DNA of 26,857 nt, from IMG/VR virus record IMGVR_UViG_3300046820_001604, positions 1 to 26,857 of that record. One strand, written 5' to 3'. Each line of letters opens with the position of its first letter. Within the stretch, counting starts at the first letter, position 1. The notes under the pieces were generated by a model, which worked only from the letters and a program-made list of their open reading frames with translations, had not been told where the DNA came from and did no database searches. Shown in pieces: positions 17,282-25,285 of this stretch. A program made the position numbers and the translations under genes. The DNA is from a virus.

Positions 17282-17767
17282 TTAGTAGATTACCACTGGT
17301 CTATATTTTTCAGCCATTACTAAAAACTGCTTTTGTAATGCTTCAAGGTTGATATCTTGACTACCATCTTTTGAGGAAATAAGATTGGCTACTTTTGCTG
17401 CTTTCAAAATCCATCCTGCTCTTACTGCTGAACGTACATCATAGATTTCAACATTAGCAGGACCAGCATCAACCCAAGTAATAGTATTATCTATAAAAGC
17501 AATACCAGAAGCACCATAAGTGTAATAATCTGGAAATATATTTGTAGAACCACTTGTTCCTTCTTTGATACATTGATATAATCTACCGTTTCTAACAACA
17601 GGCTGAACTACATCTCCATAAACATAAGTAGTAGATGCTGCCCAATCATTAGACCTTTTATATGTATCAATAAGTGTTCCAAGTTCATCGCTATTTAGTT
17701 CTGGATATTCAGTACTTTGGACCATACTTGAAAGTTGTTGTATTGCTTGTGTTCTTGTTAGAGCCAT
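17282..17767 (-). CDS. Head-tail adaptor (gp6-like) with inserted carbohydrate-binding-like domain
   Basis: This 161-aa protein has helices at residues about 4-40 and 106-155, the usual framework of HK97 gp6-type adaptors that bind the portal ring. Between them, residues about 41-102 hold a beta insert: WAASTTYVYGDVVQPVVRNG, then YQCIKEGTSGST and ITWVDAG. Trp/Tyr-Gly-Asp-Val-Tyr-Gly patterns of this type occur in chitinase-like (CBM5/12) modules and in several phage neck or fiber proteins. It is the first gene after the capsid terminator and the promoter-like motif at 17787-17796. GAGGAAAT before the ATG is a good ribosome site. Confidence 0.75.
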   Translation of the reverse strand: MALTRTQAIQQLSSMVQSTEYPELNSDELGTLIDTYKRSNDWAASTTYVYGDVVQPVVRNGRLYQCIKEGTSGSTNIFPDYYTYGASGIAFIDNTITWVDAGPANVEIYDVRSAVRAGWILKAAKVANLISSKDGSQDINLEALQKQFLVMAEKYRPVVIY

Positions 17768-17786
17768 ATTATTTCCTCGCTGATAT

Positions 17787-17796
17787 TATTTTATCG
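17787..17796 (-). promoter_or_regulatory. Promoter-like motif CGATAAAATA before the neck and tail block
   Basis: The word TTAGACGATAAAATA lies immediately after the capsid gene's terminator (17801-17834) and 19 bases before the adaptor ATG. The arrangement of terminator, motif, ribosome site and ATG fits a fresh transcript start for the neck and tail genes. Confidence 0.7.
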
Positions 17797-17800
17797 TCTA

Positions 17801-17834
17801 ACAAAATAAAAGGGGCCTCCAAAAAGGAAGCCCC
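17801..17834 (-). terminator. Intrinsic terminator after the major capsid gene
   Basis: On the minus strand GGGGCTTCC (17826-17834) pairs with GGAGGCCCC (17812-17820) around a five-base loop, with one T-G wobble. TTTTATTTTGT follows. It begins 24 bases past the capsid stop codon, so it ends the portal-to-capsid transcript. Confidence 0.88.
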
Positions 17835-17857
17835 AGTGTAAATAAGAACCAGTAAGA

Positions 17858-19168
17858 TTATGTGGTTCTTTTGAGTGCGATAATAGAACCAGCAGCAGTA
17901 GAAGTACCGACATCGTGCGCTGAAAACCCAAAGCGCTCAACAGCCTTGAAAGCCAACTCATCAGTATTGAAGAGGTAATCAGATGAAACACTGATTTGAA
18001 CACTTCTGCGGTCTCCAAGAACAGTACCAGTTTTGAGGTTAGCAAGCGCACAAAGAGGTGCGTTGTTTGTACCAGCAGCAACTGATGCTAAATGTTGGGA
18101 GAAAACGATAGGATAACCATAAAGGGTTGGTCTACCATTTTGGAAGTTCATAAGGTCAAGAGCAGCATTTCCAGAGAGCGCATCAAGTCGGTTGCAGACT
18201 ACATCATTGAAGAATGCCTTGGACATATACCATTTAGCATCTTGGTTGTCAGCATACAATGGAAGTTTACCAACCATTGAGCGGAAGTTAGCAAGAGTAA
18301 TAGCATTGTAGTTAGCAGCAGAACCAGTAGCACCAGCAACTGTACCAAGGTTGGAAGCAACAGCCAAGTTAGCAGTAATAAAACCATCAATATTACCATC
18401 AGTAGCGTTGGCAGCAGAACCAATCATACAAACTCTATCTTCTTCTTGCGCAAACTTCCAAGCCATATCTTGTGCTAACGCAGTACCGATTTCAATGATA
18501 CTATCTTCATTTACTTCGGAAGTTACAGCAGTAAGAATACCAAGTTTCTTTGCGAGAACTTGAACTCTATCAAAAACTGGTTGGGATTGAGTAATAGCAG
18601 TGCTTTCTCCAACCCAGTAAGCAGTAGTAGAAGCAGAGTTCTTTGGTATCCAAAGAGTATCAGAACTCATTGTTCTAATGGTAGCATTTTGTCTAACAAC
18701 ACCATATTGCTCTCTCAAAAAGATGAGTTCAGCAACAAGTTCATCAGGTACTAAAAAACCACCAGCACTGTTTGTGCCTTCGTTGACTGCTTTGTAAGTG
18801 GTATTTTCAGTAAGCCATTGAATAGCCTTCTTATTACCACGAGTTGAAAGGGCAAACATACCAAAGGCATAGCCCATCTTTGCTTTTTCATAACCAGTTT
18901 CGCCACTGAATGGAAGGCTCTTATAATGTCCAGCACTCATAGGCATAATAATATTGGATGTATTTTCCATAATAATATCCTTGCTTTTTGTTTCAACAGG
19001 GAGAAGTTGAGTTTCTACACTTTTGAGTGCTTCAATCTTCTCGGAGATTTTTTGATTTTCATCTAACAACTTTTTTGCGTCCTCAACGACACCATCTTCT
19101 GCTTCAAGGATTGTTTTGGCCTTTACAGCATTTTCATTTTTGAGGACTTCGAGTTCTTCGATTGTCAT
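17858..19168 (-). CDS. HK97-fold major capsid protein
   Basis: This 436-aa protein builds the icosahedral shell. Residues 1-70 form a charged, coiled-coil-like delta domain (EELEVLKNENAVKAKTILEA) that acts as internal scaffold in HK97 and is normally cut away by the protease. The mature part begins around residues 70-110. Typical Phage_capsid words follow: GTNSAGGFLVPDEL (131-144), a YWVGESTAIT segment near residue 185, and KLGILTAVTSEVNEDS leading into the spine helix. It is followed by a terminator. Base and codon usage differ from the neighbours, with much higher G+C (29/60 at 17881-17940), as expected for a very highly expressed gene. GAGGATAAAT precedes the ATG. Confidence 0.95.
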   Translation of the reverse strand: MTIEELEVLKNENAVKAKTILEAEDGVVEDAKKLLDENQKISEKIEALKSVETQLLPVETKSKDIIMENTSNIIMPMSAGHYKSLPFSGETGYEKAKMGYAFGMFALSTRGNKKAIQWLTENTTYKAVNEGTNSAGGFLVPDELVAELIFLREQYGVVRQNATIRTMSSDTLWIPKNSASTTAYWVGESTAITQSQPVFDRVQVLAKKLGILTAVTSEVNEDSIIEIGTALAQDMAWKFAQEEDRVCMIGSAANATDGNIDGFITANLAVASNLGTVAGATGSAANYNAITLANFRSMVGKLPLYADNQDAKWYMSKAFFNDVVCNRLDALSGNAALDLMNFQNGRPTLYGYPIVFSQHLASVAAGTNNAPLCALANLKTGTVLGDRRSVQISVSSDYLFNTDELAFKAVERFGFSAHDVGTSTAAGSIIALKRTT

Positions 19169-19180
19169 ATATTTATCCTC

Positions 19181-20227
19181 TTATAATAAATCTAACATTG
19201 CTCTTTTGAGTAATGCTTGTTTTACTTCATCAACAGTTTTTACGTTTTCAACTGTTTCAGTAGTTGTTGCTGGTGTTTCATCTACATCTCGTAAATGAGA
19301 CCATACAATCCCAGACAAAACTTTCGCCTGGTTGTTAGATAAAGAAAATACATCTCGCATTTTCTTTTCTAAATCTCTAATAGTTTCTGGCATTTCTTTT
19401 CTAAATGATTTCAACATTGCCATTTCAGAAGGAACTACATTATAAATATTTTCTGCTACATTTTTTGCTCTACTTGAAAAACCATCAATAAGAGCATTTA
19501 CATAAGAAATATCTTTTCCTTCTTCTAAAACTACATATAATCCTTCGCACATCTTTTCAAATAGTTCGTGGATTGCTTCTGAAACTAACTCTCCCTCATA
19601 ACCTTCAAATAATACATCTACGAGCATATTTGGGTCATCAGGTAATACGATAGGTTCTTCTGGCATTTCTTCTTCCATACCATCATCCTTTTTTGGTTTG
19701 TACATATCCATACCATCTTCTTTTGGATAACAAGCATCAACAAAATCAGATAAGGATTTGAAAACTTTATTTCTACTTTCTGCTGGGGTTGGTGTAAGGG
19801 ATATTTCAGCAATAGGCCAGGATTTTACTTCAAATGATGTACCTTTTTGAGTTCTTGATACTAAATGACCAGCAGAACCAGAAGAATAACCTAACTTGCC
19901 TTGTTTTGCGAGTTCATTTATCATTACAGCATATTTATCAGCCATATTTAGTTGTGCTTCAAACCAAATACCTGTATCATCATAAGTAGCAATACCACTA
20001 CCAATAGCATAAGATTTGATTGTATTATCTTGTCCGTGGTGGTAGTACAAGTTCATTTGAAACTTGTCTCCCTTTTTGAGAGGTCTACCAAAATCAGTGT
20101 TTTTTGTAAAATAATCTGCTTCTAAATCAGTATCGGAAGGATTACCAAATCTAACAGCATATCCTTTTACAACACCATTATCAGTTGCTTTGATTTCAGA
20201 CCCAGAATAATAATATTGATGTTCCAT
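19181..20227 (-). CDS. HK97-type prohead protease (S78) with long acidic C-terminal tail
   Basis: This 348-aa protein should cleave the capsid delta domains during maturation. Residues 1-160 carry the S78 layout: VKGYAVRFGNPSDTD, His63/His64 in YYHHGQ, a YSSGSAGH motif with candidate Ser115/116, and Glu141 in AEISLTPTPAE. Residues about 165-205 are very acidic and Met/Pro-rich (GMEEEMPEEP). The rest is helical with many Glu and Lys up to residue 348. The extra length of about 150 residues beyond the protease core looks like a scaffold-type extension. It ends 12 bases before the capsid start, typical gene order. AGGTAAATAA precedes the ATG. Confidence 0.9.
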   Translation of the reverse strand: MEHQYYYSGSEIKATDNGVVKGYAVRFGNPSDTDLEADYFTKNTDFGRPLKKGDKFQMNLYYHHGQDNTIKSYAIGSGIATYDDTGIWFEAQLNMADKYAVMINELAKQGKLGYSSGSAGHLVSRTQKGTSFEVKSWPIAEISLTPTPAESRNKVFKSLSDFVDACYPKEDGMDMYKPKKDDGMEEEMPEEPIVLPDDPNMLVDVLFEGYEGELVSEAIHELFEKMCEGLYVVLEEGKDISYVNALIDGFSSRAKNVAENIYNVVPSEMAMLKSFRKEMPETIRDLEKKMRDVFSLSNNQAKVLSGIVWSHLRDVDETPATTTETVENVKTVDEVKQALLKRAMLDLL

Positions 20228-20234
20228 ATGTTAT

Positions 20235-21263
20235 TTACCTAATATCTCGCAATGGTTTTATAATAGTTGTAGGTCCCCAATCAGCATCTTGTTTTATTCC
20301 AACAAAAGTGTCTAATGGTTTTCCTTCTTTCCACAAGTTATATCTTTCTGGACCTAATACTCTCTTTTTATCTTTTTCAGACAATCTATCAAAAAGTTGT
20401 GCTGCTGATGGGATTTTATCGGATACCTCTTCTATGGTATCGTCTCCTGTTATTTCAGCCCAGGTTTTTGTTTTTGGAACTATAATACAGCGACAGTTTG
20501 GATGGGTAGGAAGTATTTGATTTAGTTCATATACAGTTCCGTGTAGGGCAAAACAAGCAGGACAGGTTCTACTATCTCCTGTTGCTAATCTTACATAACC
20601 ACTAATAAGGTCAGTGTTTTTACCATAGTTTTCAATAGTTGCTGCTCTGGCTGCTCTATGACTTTCTGTTCTTGCTATTGTATTTGCTCTATATAATGGC
20701 ATACCTGTATATTTTTTTATTTCTCTTGCTATTTTTAGAGGATTTTGACCTTGAAGAATACCATTAGAAAGAGTATTTGTAATATCAGCACCATAATCAA
20801 CAACAATCTTTTGAAATAAATCATTCAAAGGACTACCATTAGAAGAAAAACCTACAAACTGTTCCATAGCACCAGCATCAATAACATTTATTTCATATGT
20901 AAATCCTGCTGGTGGTTTTCCTAATGCTGCTTGTAGGTTATCTTTACTATAATCTGTTCCAACCTTTACACTATCTTTTTGTAAATCTTTTGTTATTTCA
21001 ATAGCATCTTTATTGAATGCTTCTATTTTATTTTCAATAGCATTTAGTTTTTTCTCATAAAAACTTTGCATTTCCTGATATATTTCTAAATCAGGCTTAC
21101 CATCTGCTATCATTTTATTTATTTGTATTTCTAATCTATTTAGTTCATTCAATACAGATGAGAAAGAAGCAGTGTAAGCCCTTTGCATTTGCTTCATTGC
21201 TTTTTCTTCTAATGCTCTCAATCTTTTCTTATATCTATTGGCAACTGTATATAATCTTGCCAT
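20235..21263 (-). CDS. MuF-like minor head protein
   Basis: This 342-aa protein is a phage Mu F-like head protein that binds the portal and is packaged inside or near it. Residues 1-100 are helical and coiled-coil-like. The MuF region includes RANTIARTESHRAARAATIE (about 192-211), and then a zinc-type signature with Cys234, Cys237, His254, Cys257 and Cys259 in TCPACFALHGT and THPNCRC. The C-terminus is charged (AAQLFDRLSEKDKKRVLGPE). It starts two bases after the portal stop and ends seven bases before the protease start. AGAGGA upstream is the ribosome site. No toxin domain is attached at the end, unlike some MuF proteins. Confidence 0.92.
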   Translation of the reverse strand: MARLYTVANRYKKRLRALEEKAMKQMQRAYTASFSSVLNELNRLEIQINKMIADGKPDLEIYQEMQSFYEKKLNAIENKIEAFNKDAIEITKDLQKDSVKVGTDYSKDNLQAALGKPPAGFTYEINVIDAGAMEQFVGFSSNGSPLNDLFQKIVVDYGADITNTLSNGILQGQNPLKIAREIKKYTGMPLYRANTIARTESHRAARAATIENYGKNTDLISGYVRLATGDSRTCPACFALHGTVYELNQILPTHPNCRCIIVPKTKTWAEITGDDTIEEVSDKIPSAAQLFDRLSEKDKKRVLGPERYNLWKEGKPLDTFVGIKQDADWGPTTIIKPLRDIR

Positions 21264-21265
21264 TT

Positions 21266-22960
21266 TTAGTCCTCTGGTTCATAAGGTACGATATTCTTGC
21301 CTTCATCCATCAATCTATTTCTGATTTTAGTTGACCAAGAAAAACCAGCATCTCCACCCCATAAATCCCAAGCAACTCTACCTGCACTTGGAAAACCTTC
21401 TTCTCCACTATTGAAACCTTGTGCTTCTTTATCTACCTCGTGTCTGGAAAAGAAACTATACATTCTCAAAATAGTATCTTCTGATAAGTTATCTCCATTT
21501 ACGATTTGATTTGCTCTGGCTAAACCTACTCTTGTTCCGCCAGCATATCCTTCTTCTTTCCATTTCAATGCTCTTTTTGCTGCTTCTTTCATACCATCAG
21601 TAGCAAAATATTTGAATGAAATAGATTTACCATAAGTAGGATAATCAATAGGAGTATTCAAAATCTCTTCTGCAATACTTTTAGCAATAGTATTATCCAT
21701 TGCTATTTGACCAAAATAAGTTGTTTCATCTTCTGGTGTTGGTTCAATGCTAATCATTCTTTTTGCTTCTGCTCTTGAAATAACACCTTTTTCATATAAT
21801 AATGCTGCCCTATCAGAGTTAGCGTATACATCTTCTGCTAATGCTCTAACATCGCTAACATCATAATCTACATAATCTCCTGGTTTTGGATTGAACTCTG
21901 GTAATAACATAATAGATAAAACTTCGCATAAACTATCAAGTAAAGGAAGCATACCATCAGTCCAAGCAGCAGATTGACTTTGTTCATAGTTAGAATAAGT
22001 AGAATGTGCTAAACCTGCTCCTAATCCTAAAACCATAGCATTCAAACCAAGGGCAGCAGGTATTCTTTCTTCTGGCAATCTTCTTATTTCTGAAAGATTG
22101 AGTTCATTAGGAGAAAATGATACTCTTTCCATTTTATAAGCCCCAGATAAAACAGCAATACCACCAGCATTATCCGTGGCAAAATCTTCTCTCAATCTTT
22201 TCTTTATTGTTTTAGCATCATCAGGAGAGATATCAACAGCATTATCATTAGCATCAGGACCAATAATCATAGAAGGTAAAGCACCATTTTTGATAAGACC
22301 ATAAGCAGTTGATGATGCTTGATTATCTGCTGCTATTTCCCTCAAAACCGATGTAATAGGAGATAAACCTAATCTAATATCAGTTGTGCTTCTACCAAAT
22401 CTCCAATGAATAAGGTCTTCTTTTTCTATTTTGTATTCTTGACCAGTAACTGTGTAAATGTAGTATTGAACTGCTATTTTGCTATCTCCAACAGGTCTAA
22501 CCATATCAGCAGGTAAATATTCTAATGCGATAACACTACTTCCAATGCCTCTAATCTTGCGTAAATAAGCATTGCCAAGTAATAAATAATCTTGAATGTA
22601 GTTTCCCCATACAATAGATGGAGGAATAGTACCATTCATAGGGTCTTTTAGAAGTTCTGTAATATCATTCATCTGGATTTCTTTTTGACCAGATGTTTTA
22701 TTAGCAACTACAAAAGAAACCTGGGAAAAGTTTGTTAGATACCAGCGAGTACAAATAGCAACAATAGAGTTTAGCGATAAATCTCCTGCTTCTGCTACCC
22801 AATCTCTGTTAGTGGAAGGTAGTTTCTTTTGAAGTAAAGCAAGTAAATCTCCATTACCTCTACCAACTAATCCACCTGTACTCATTTGATATTGATTTGG
22901 TGGTGGAAGTTGTTCTTTATTATTTGCTGATGTAAGTTTTAGAAAATCAAAAAATCCCAT
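21266..22960 (-). CDS. Portal protein with extra C-terminal domain
   Basis: This 564-aa protein forms the dodecameric portal through which DNA is packaged. Residues about 40-430 follow the HK97/SPP1-like portal order, with EYLPADMVRPV near 147, DLIHWRFGRST near 182, and a C-terminal helix bundle with EKGVISRAEAKRMI at 390-403. A separate module occupies 450-564: KWKEEGYAGGTRVGLARANQ, FSRHEVDKE and SAGRVAWDLWGGDAG. It resembles a conserved module seen attached to other phage head proteins, not a normal portal part. The gene stands right after the motif at 22987-22996, with GAGGAAA before the ATG. Confidence 0.92.
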   Translation of the reverse strand: MGFFDFLKLTSANNKEQLPPPNQYQMSTGGLVGRGNGDLLALLQKKLPSTNRDWVAEAGDLSLNSIVAICTRWYLTNFSQVSFVVANKTSGQKEIQMNDITELLKDPMNGTIPPSIVWGNYIQDYLLLGNAYLRKIRGIGSSVIALEYLPADMVRPVGDSKIAVQYYIYTVTGQEYKIEKEDLIHWRFGRSTTDIRLGLSPITSVLREIAADNQASSTAYGLIKNGALPSMIIGPDANDNAVDISPDDAKTIKKRLREDFATDNAGGIAVLSGAYKMERVSFSPNELNLSEIRRLPEERIPAALGLNAMVLGLGAGLAHSTYSNYEQSQSAAWTDGMLPLLDSLCEVLSIMLLPEFNPKPGDYVDYDVSDVRALAEDVYANSDRAALLYEKGVISRAEAKRMISIEPTPEDETTYFGQIAMDNTIAKSIAEEILNTPIDYPTYGKSISFKYFATDGMKEAAKRALKWKEEGYAGGTRVGLARANQIVNGDNLSEDTILRMYSFFSRHEVDKEAQGFNSGEEGFPSAGRVAWDLWGGDAGFSWSTKIRNRLMDEGKNIVPYEPED

Positions 22961-22986
22961 AAATGTTTCCTCGTAGGTTGCTTTTT

Positions 22987-22996
22987 TATTTTATCG
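22987..22996 (-). promoter_or_regulatory. Promoter-like motif CGATAAAATA before the portal gene
   Basis: On the minus strand the motif begins at the base after the TAA of terL (22997-22999), so the stop and motif are adjacent. The portal ATG is 26 bases downstream. No hairpin precedes it, so this site would add transcripts to read-through from terminase and would not replace them. Confidence 0.65.
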
Positions 22997-24427
22997 TTAG
23001 TAAGCCATAAACTTCTTCAATATAAACAGTTGAGAGAAAGCATCAGACATAGCATCAACTTGGTCATCGTGTTTACCTAATGGAAAAGTTCGTAGTTCTT
23101 CAATAAAATCTCTATTCCAATGCGCTTTTACTATATAAACATTACCAGCATTTATTTGACTTGCTATTCCTTCTGCTCTTATTTGTTTTTGTCCAGTAGG
23201 TTTTATTTTTGTAATGTTATAACCTGCTAATAACCTAAATAAATATTGTGCTTGAAACTTACCTGCTGCTCCTGGGTCTTCTGGTATTGTAATATTTATT
23301 CTTCCATCTAAATCAGCAGTATTTTTGATGTATCTATCTCTAACATCAGGAGACCATTGACCTCTAACAACATCAAGAATATAAATATTTTTATCAGCAT
23401 CTATTCCCATTTTTATGCCAGCAGTAAAGTCTCCATCATTTTCAGTGGCTGCTAAATCCCAACTTCTAACTATTTTTGTAAGATTATTAGGAATAGCATC
23501 AATGTAGTTTAGATTATTTATTTTTATAAATGAGCCTTCTTTTGGTGTTGGATTTACTTGATAAAGAGATTGGAAAGCATAGTCTCCAATAACCTTTTTT
23601 ATGCGTAATAAATCATCAATATTGTATCTTTCTGGCCATAATGCTTCTCCAACACTTCTACCAATAGCATCATTTTCATCATTACAAATAGCAGGTAAAT
23701 CTAATATATGCCATTTATCTGGTTCTGCTTCTACTGCTCTTACTGATAAATCATCTTCGTGCCAAGGTGTCATAGTAATCAATACTTTTCCACCAGGCTC
23801 TAATCTTGTAAGTAAATCAGAAGTATACCAATCCCATACATTTTCCCTATATGTTTTACTTTCTGCTTGTTCTCGGTTAGCAATAGGGTCATCAATACAA
23901 ATACAAGAAAAACCTTGACCAGTAGGGGCATTACCTGTTCCTCTTGCCATACATACACCACCATTTATTGTTTGCCATTCATCAGAAGCAGTTTTATTTC
24001 TATCTAAATGGTTTCTGCTTTGATAAATGTTTCTGCTCATACGGGAAAATCTACGAGCCATTCTTTCATTATAAGAAGTAATCAAAACATTATCTTCTGG
24101 AAACATCTCCATCATATAAGCAGCAAGTCTAATAGTTGATGATTGTGTTTTGCTATGACGTGGTGGCATTTTTATAAGTAATCTATCAAACTTACCATCG
24201 ACAAAATCCTGTATTGTTTCTGCTATTTTTATAATATGCGGTGGTAAAGTCCAGGTTTTAGGATAAGTTTGTGTAAGAAAATCTAAATATAGGGGCTGTT
24301 CATTTTGAATACTATCATTTTGGTTCTGGATTGTTTGCTGCTTCGAGAAGTTGAACAGACCAGTTTGTAAGTTGTTGATGCAAATCGGCAATCTGTCCTG
24401 CGCTTTGCGTCCTAATATATCTTTCAT
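22997..24427 (-). CDS. terL: Terminase large subunit
   Basis: This 476-aa protein packages DNA. The ATPase part has a Walker A-like loop MPPRHSKT (87-94), Walker B CICIDD (175-180) and coupling motif TMTPWHEDDL (218-227). The RNase H-like nuclease part has Asp324 in SWDLA, Asp384 in PEDPGA, and Asp454/455 plus Asp458 in HDDQVDA. The ATG at 24425-24427, with AGGTCAAG upstream, makes it overlap the small subunit gene by 113 bases, which is long. No internal ATG before the ATPase motifs gives a good alternative, though a TTG at DRLPIC could also start it. The promoter-like motif at 24713 starts this block. Confidence 0.93.
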   Translation of the reverse strand: MKDILGRKAQDRLPICINNLQTGLFNFSKQQTIQNQNDSIQNEQPLYLDFLTQTYPKTWTLPPHIIKIAETIQDFVDGKFDRLLIKMPPRHSKTQSSTIRLAAYMMEMFPEDNVLITSYNERMARRFSRMSRNIYQSRNHLDRNKTASDEWQTINGGVCMARGTGNAPTGQGFSCICIDDPIANREQAESKTYRENVWDWYTSDLLTRLEPGGKVLITMTPWHEDDLSVRAVEAEPDKWHILDLPAICNDENDAIGRSVGEALWPERYNIDDLLRIKKVIGDYAFQSLYQVNPTPKEGSFIKINNLNYIDAIPNNLTKIVRSWDLAATENDGDFTAGIKMGIDADKNIYILDVVRGQWSPDVRDRYIKNTADLDGRINITIPEDPGAAGKFQAQYLFRLLAGYNITKIKPTGQKQIRAEGIASQINAGNVYIVKAHWNRDFIEELRTFPLGKHDDQVDAMSDAFSQLFILKKFMAY

Positions 24428-24695
24428 CTTGACCTACTTTTGCTATTGTTTCTATTGCTTTTAGATGTTCTTTCAAAGATGTAATAAGTAAATCCTCTAT
24501 TCTATCCACAGCATTTTCAGGTAATAGCGATTTCTGGTCTTCATCTAACTCTTGTTTTATTTTAGATACAGCACCAGAAGAAATACCGTGCTTTCTACTC
24601 ATTTCATTTACACCAATACCTAATAATAAGCCAGAAATAATATCTGCTTTTATTTCTTGTGTAATCTTTTTATATGCTCTTGTTTTACTTTCCAT
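24315..24695 (-). CDS. terS: Terminase small subunit
   Basis: This 126-aa protein should recognise the packaging site. It has an N-terminal helix-turn-helix region (about 13-50): SGLLLGIGVNEMSRKHGISS followed by AVSKIKQEL, which reads as a homeodomain-like DNA-binding fold. A charged helical C-terminal part follows that would oligomerise and contact the large subunit. It directly precedes the large subunit and overlaps it by 113 bases. GAGGTATT precedes the ATG, and a variant promoter-like motif lies at 24713-24722. The call is from position plus helix-turn-helix; sequence alone is weaker. Confidence 0.85.
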   Translation of the reverse strand: MESKTRAYKKITQEIKADIISGLLLGIGVNEMSRKHGISSGAVSKIKQELDEDQKSLLPENAVDRIEDLLITSLKEHLKAIETIAKVGQDERYIRTQSAGQIADLHQQLTNWSVQLLEAANNPEPK

Positions 24696-24712
24696 AATAA
24701 TACCTCATTGTA

Positions 24713-24722
24713 TATTTTAGCG
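24713..24722 (-). promoter_or_regulatory. Promoter-like motif CGCTAAAATA before the terminase genes
   Basis: One mismatch to the core of the exact copies. It lies just downstream of the terminator at 24731-24763 and 17 bases before the terS ATG, with GAGG between. This gives the same terminator-motif-start arrangement as at 17787 and 26119. Confidence 0.6.
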
Positions 24723-24730
24723 TCATAATA

Positions 24731-24763
24731 AAAAAAGAGCCCCAGAAGGAGAAGACTGGGGCT
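24731..24763 (-). terminator. Intrinsic terminator after the small-gene block
   Basis: On the minus strand AGCCCCAG (24756-24763) pairs perfectly with CTGGGGCT (24738-24745) around a ten-base loop. CTTTTTTT follows. It lies 52 bases past the stop of the 71-aa gene and ends the nuclease-block transcript. Confidence 0.9.
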
Positions 24764-24814
24764 TTAGTAGGAGTTGTAGAAATGTCAATGAACTACAAAT
24801 ATATTATACCACAT

Positions 24815-25030
24815 TTATAATAGTTTTACCTGCTCATCCCAAGAATGAAGATAAATATTTACCATTCCTTCATCTAATAGCATCTTTACAAACTCAACAG
24901 GAGATTTGTTCATATCAAATGCTTCCATCAAATCTTCAATAGTTGCCATATCATTTTCTCCTGTCATAGCAGCAATGTTGATTTTTATAATAGGATGTAA
25001 ACCTTTTTGTTGAATATTATTGTCGTCCAT
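24815..25030 (-). CDS. Small protein of unknown function
   Basis: This 71-aa protein begins MDDNNIQQKGLHPIIKINIA. The second half (ATIEDLMEAFDMNKSPVEFV, then KMLLDEGMVNIYL) looks like a small helical bundle, possibly winged-helix-like, ending in a strand. It is acidic, without membrane segment or cysteine. I recognise no family. It is the last gene before the terminator at 24731. AAGGTAATAAA precedes the ATG. It may act on host regulation or packaging, but nothing in the sequence decides. Confidence 0.6.
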   Translation of the reverse strand: MDDNNIQQKGLHPIIKINIAAMTGENDMATIEDLMEAFDMNKSPVEFVKMLLDEGMVNIYLHSWDEQVKLL

Positions 25031-25039
25031 TTTATTACC

Positions 25040-25285
25040 TTATACTAAATATAGTCTATCATTTTCTTCCCTAAAATAGCAATAATATCCTTCTTCAATC
25101 TTATTTATTTTCTTACCTTTAAACTTATATCCGTGTTTATCCCAATCTTCTCTACTAATATAACCAACAATAAGTTTATTCTTTACTACAATCATCTTTA
25201 CGCCAAACACAAAACCAGAATAAACTTGTAATGAACCACTATCGTAAATCTCATCAAGTTTTTCTATTTCTATGCTATGTTTCAT
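25040..25285 (-). CDS. Small beta-rich protein of unknown function
   Basis: This 81-aa protein begins MKHSIEIEKLDEIYDSGSLQ and alternates strands: YSGFVFGVKMIVVKNKLIVG, KGKKINKIEEGYYCYF and a final RLYLV. It may be a small barrel or SH3-like domain. It is near neutral with many lysines and one cysteine. It starts inside an ATGA overlap with the HNH gene (4 bases), so it is translated by coupling. No family recognised. Confidence 0.6.
   Translation of the reverse strand: MKHSIEIEKLDEIYDSGSLQVYSGFVFGVKMIVVKNKLIVGYISREDWDKHGYKFKGKKINKIEEGYYCYFREENDRLYLV

Noticed and set aside
19618-19812. Minus-strand open frames within the protease, capsid and fiber genes in alternate frames
   Set aside because: They are nested inside genes with clear domains and have low-complexity Leu/Lys-rich translations.
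20411-20421. TTTTATCG-like word inside the MuF gene
   Set aside because: It matches only part of the promoter-like core (the upstream TA is GA) and lies inside a coding region without a nearby gene start.
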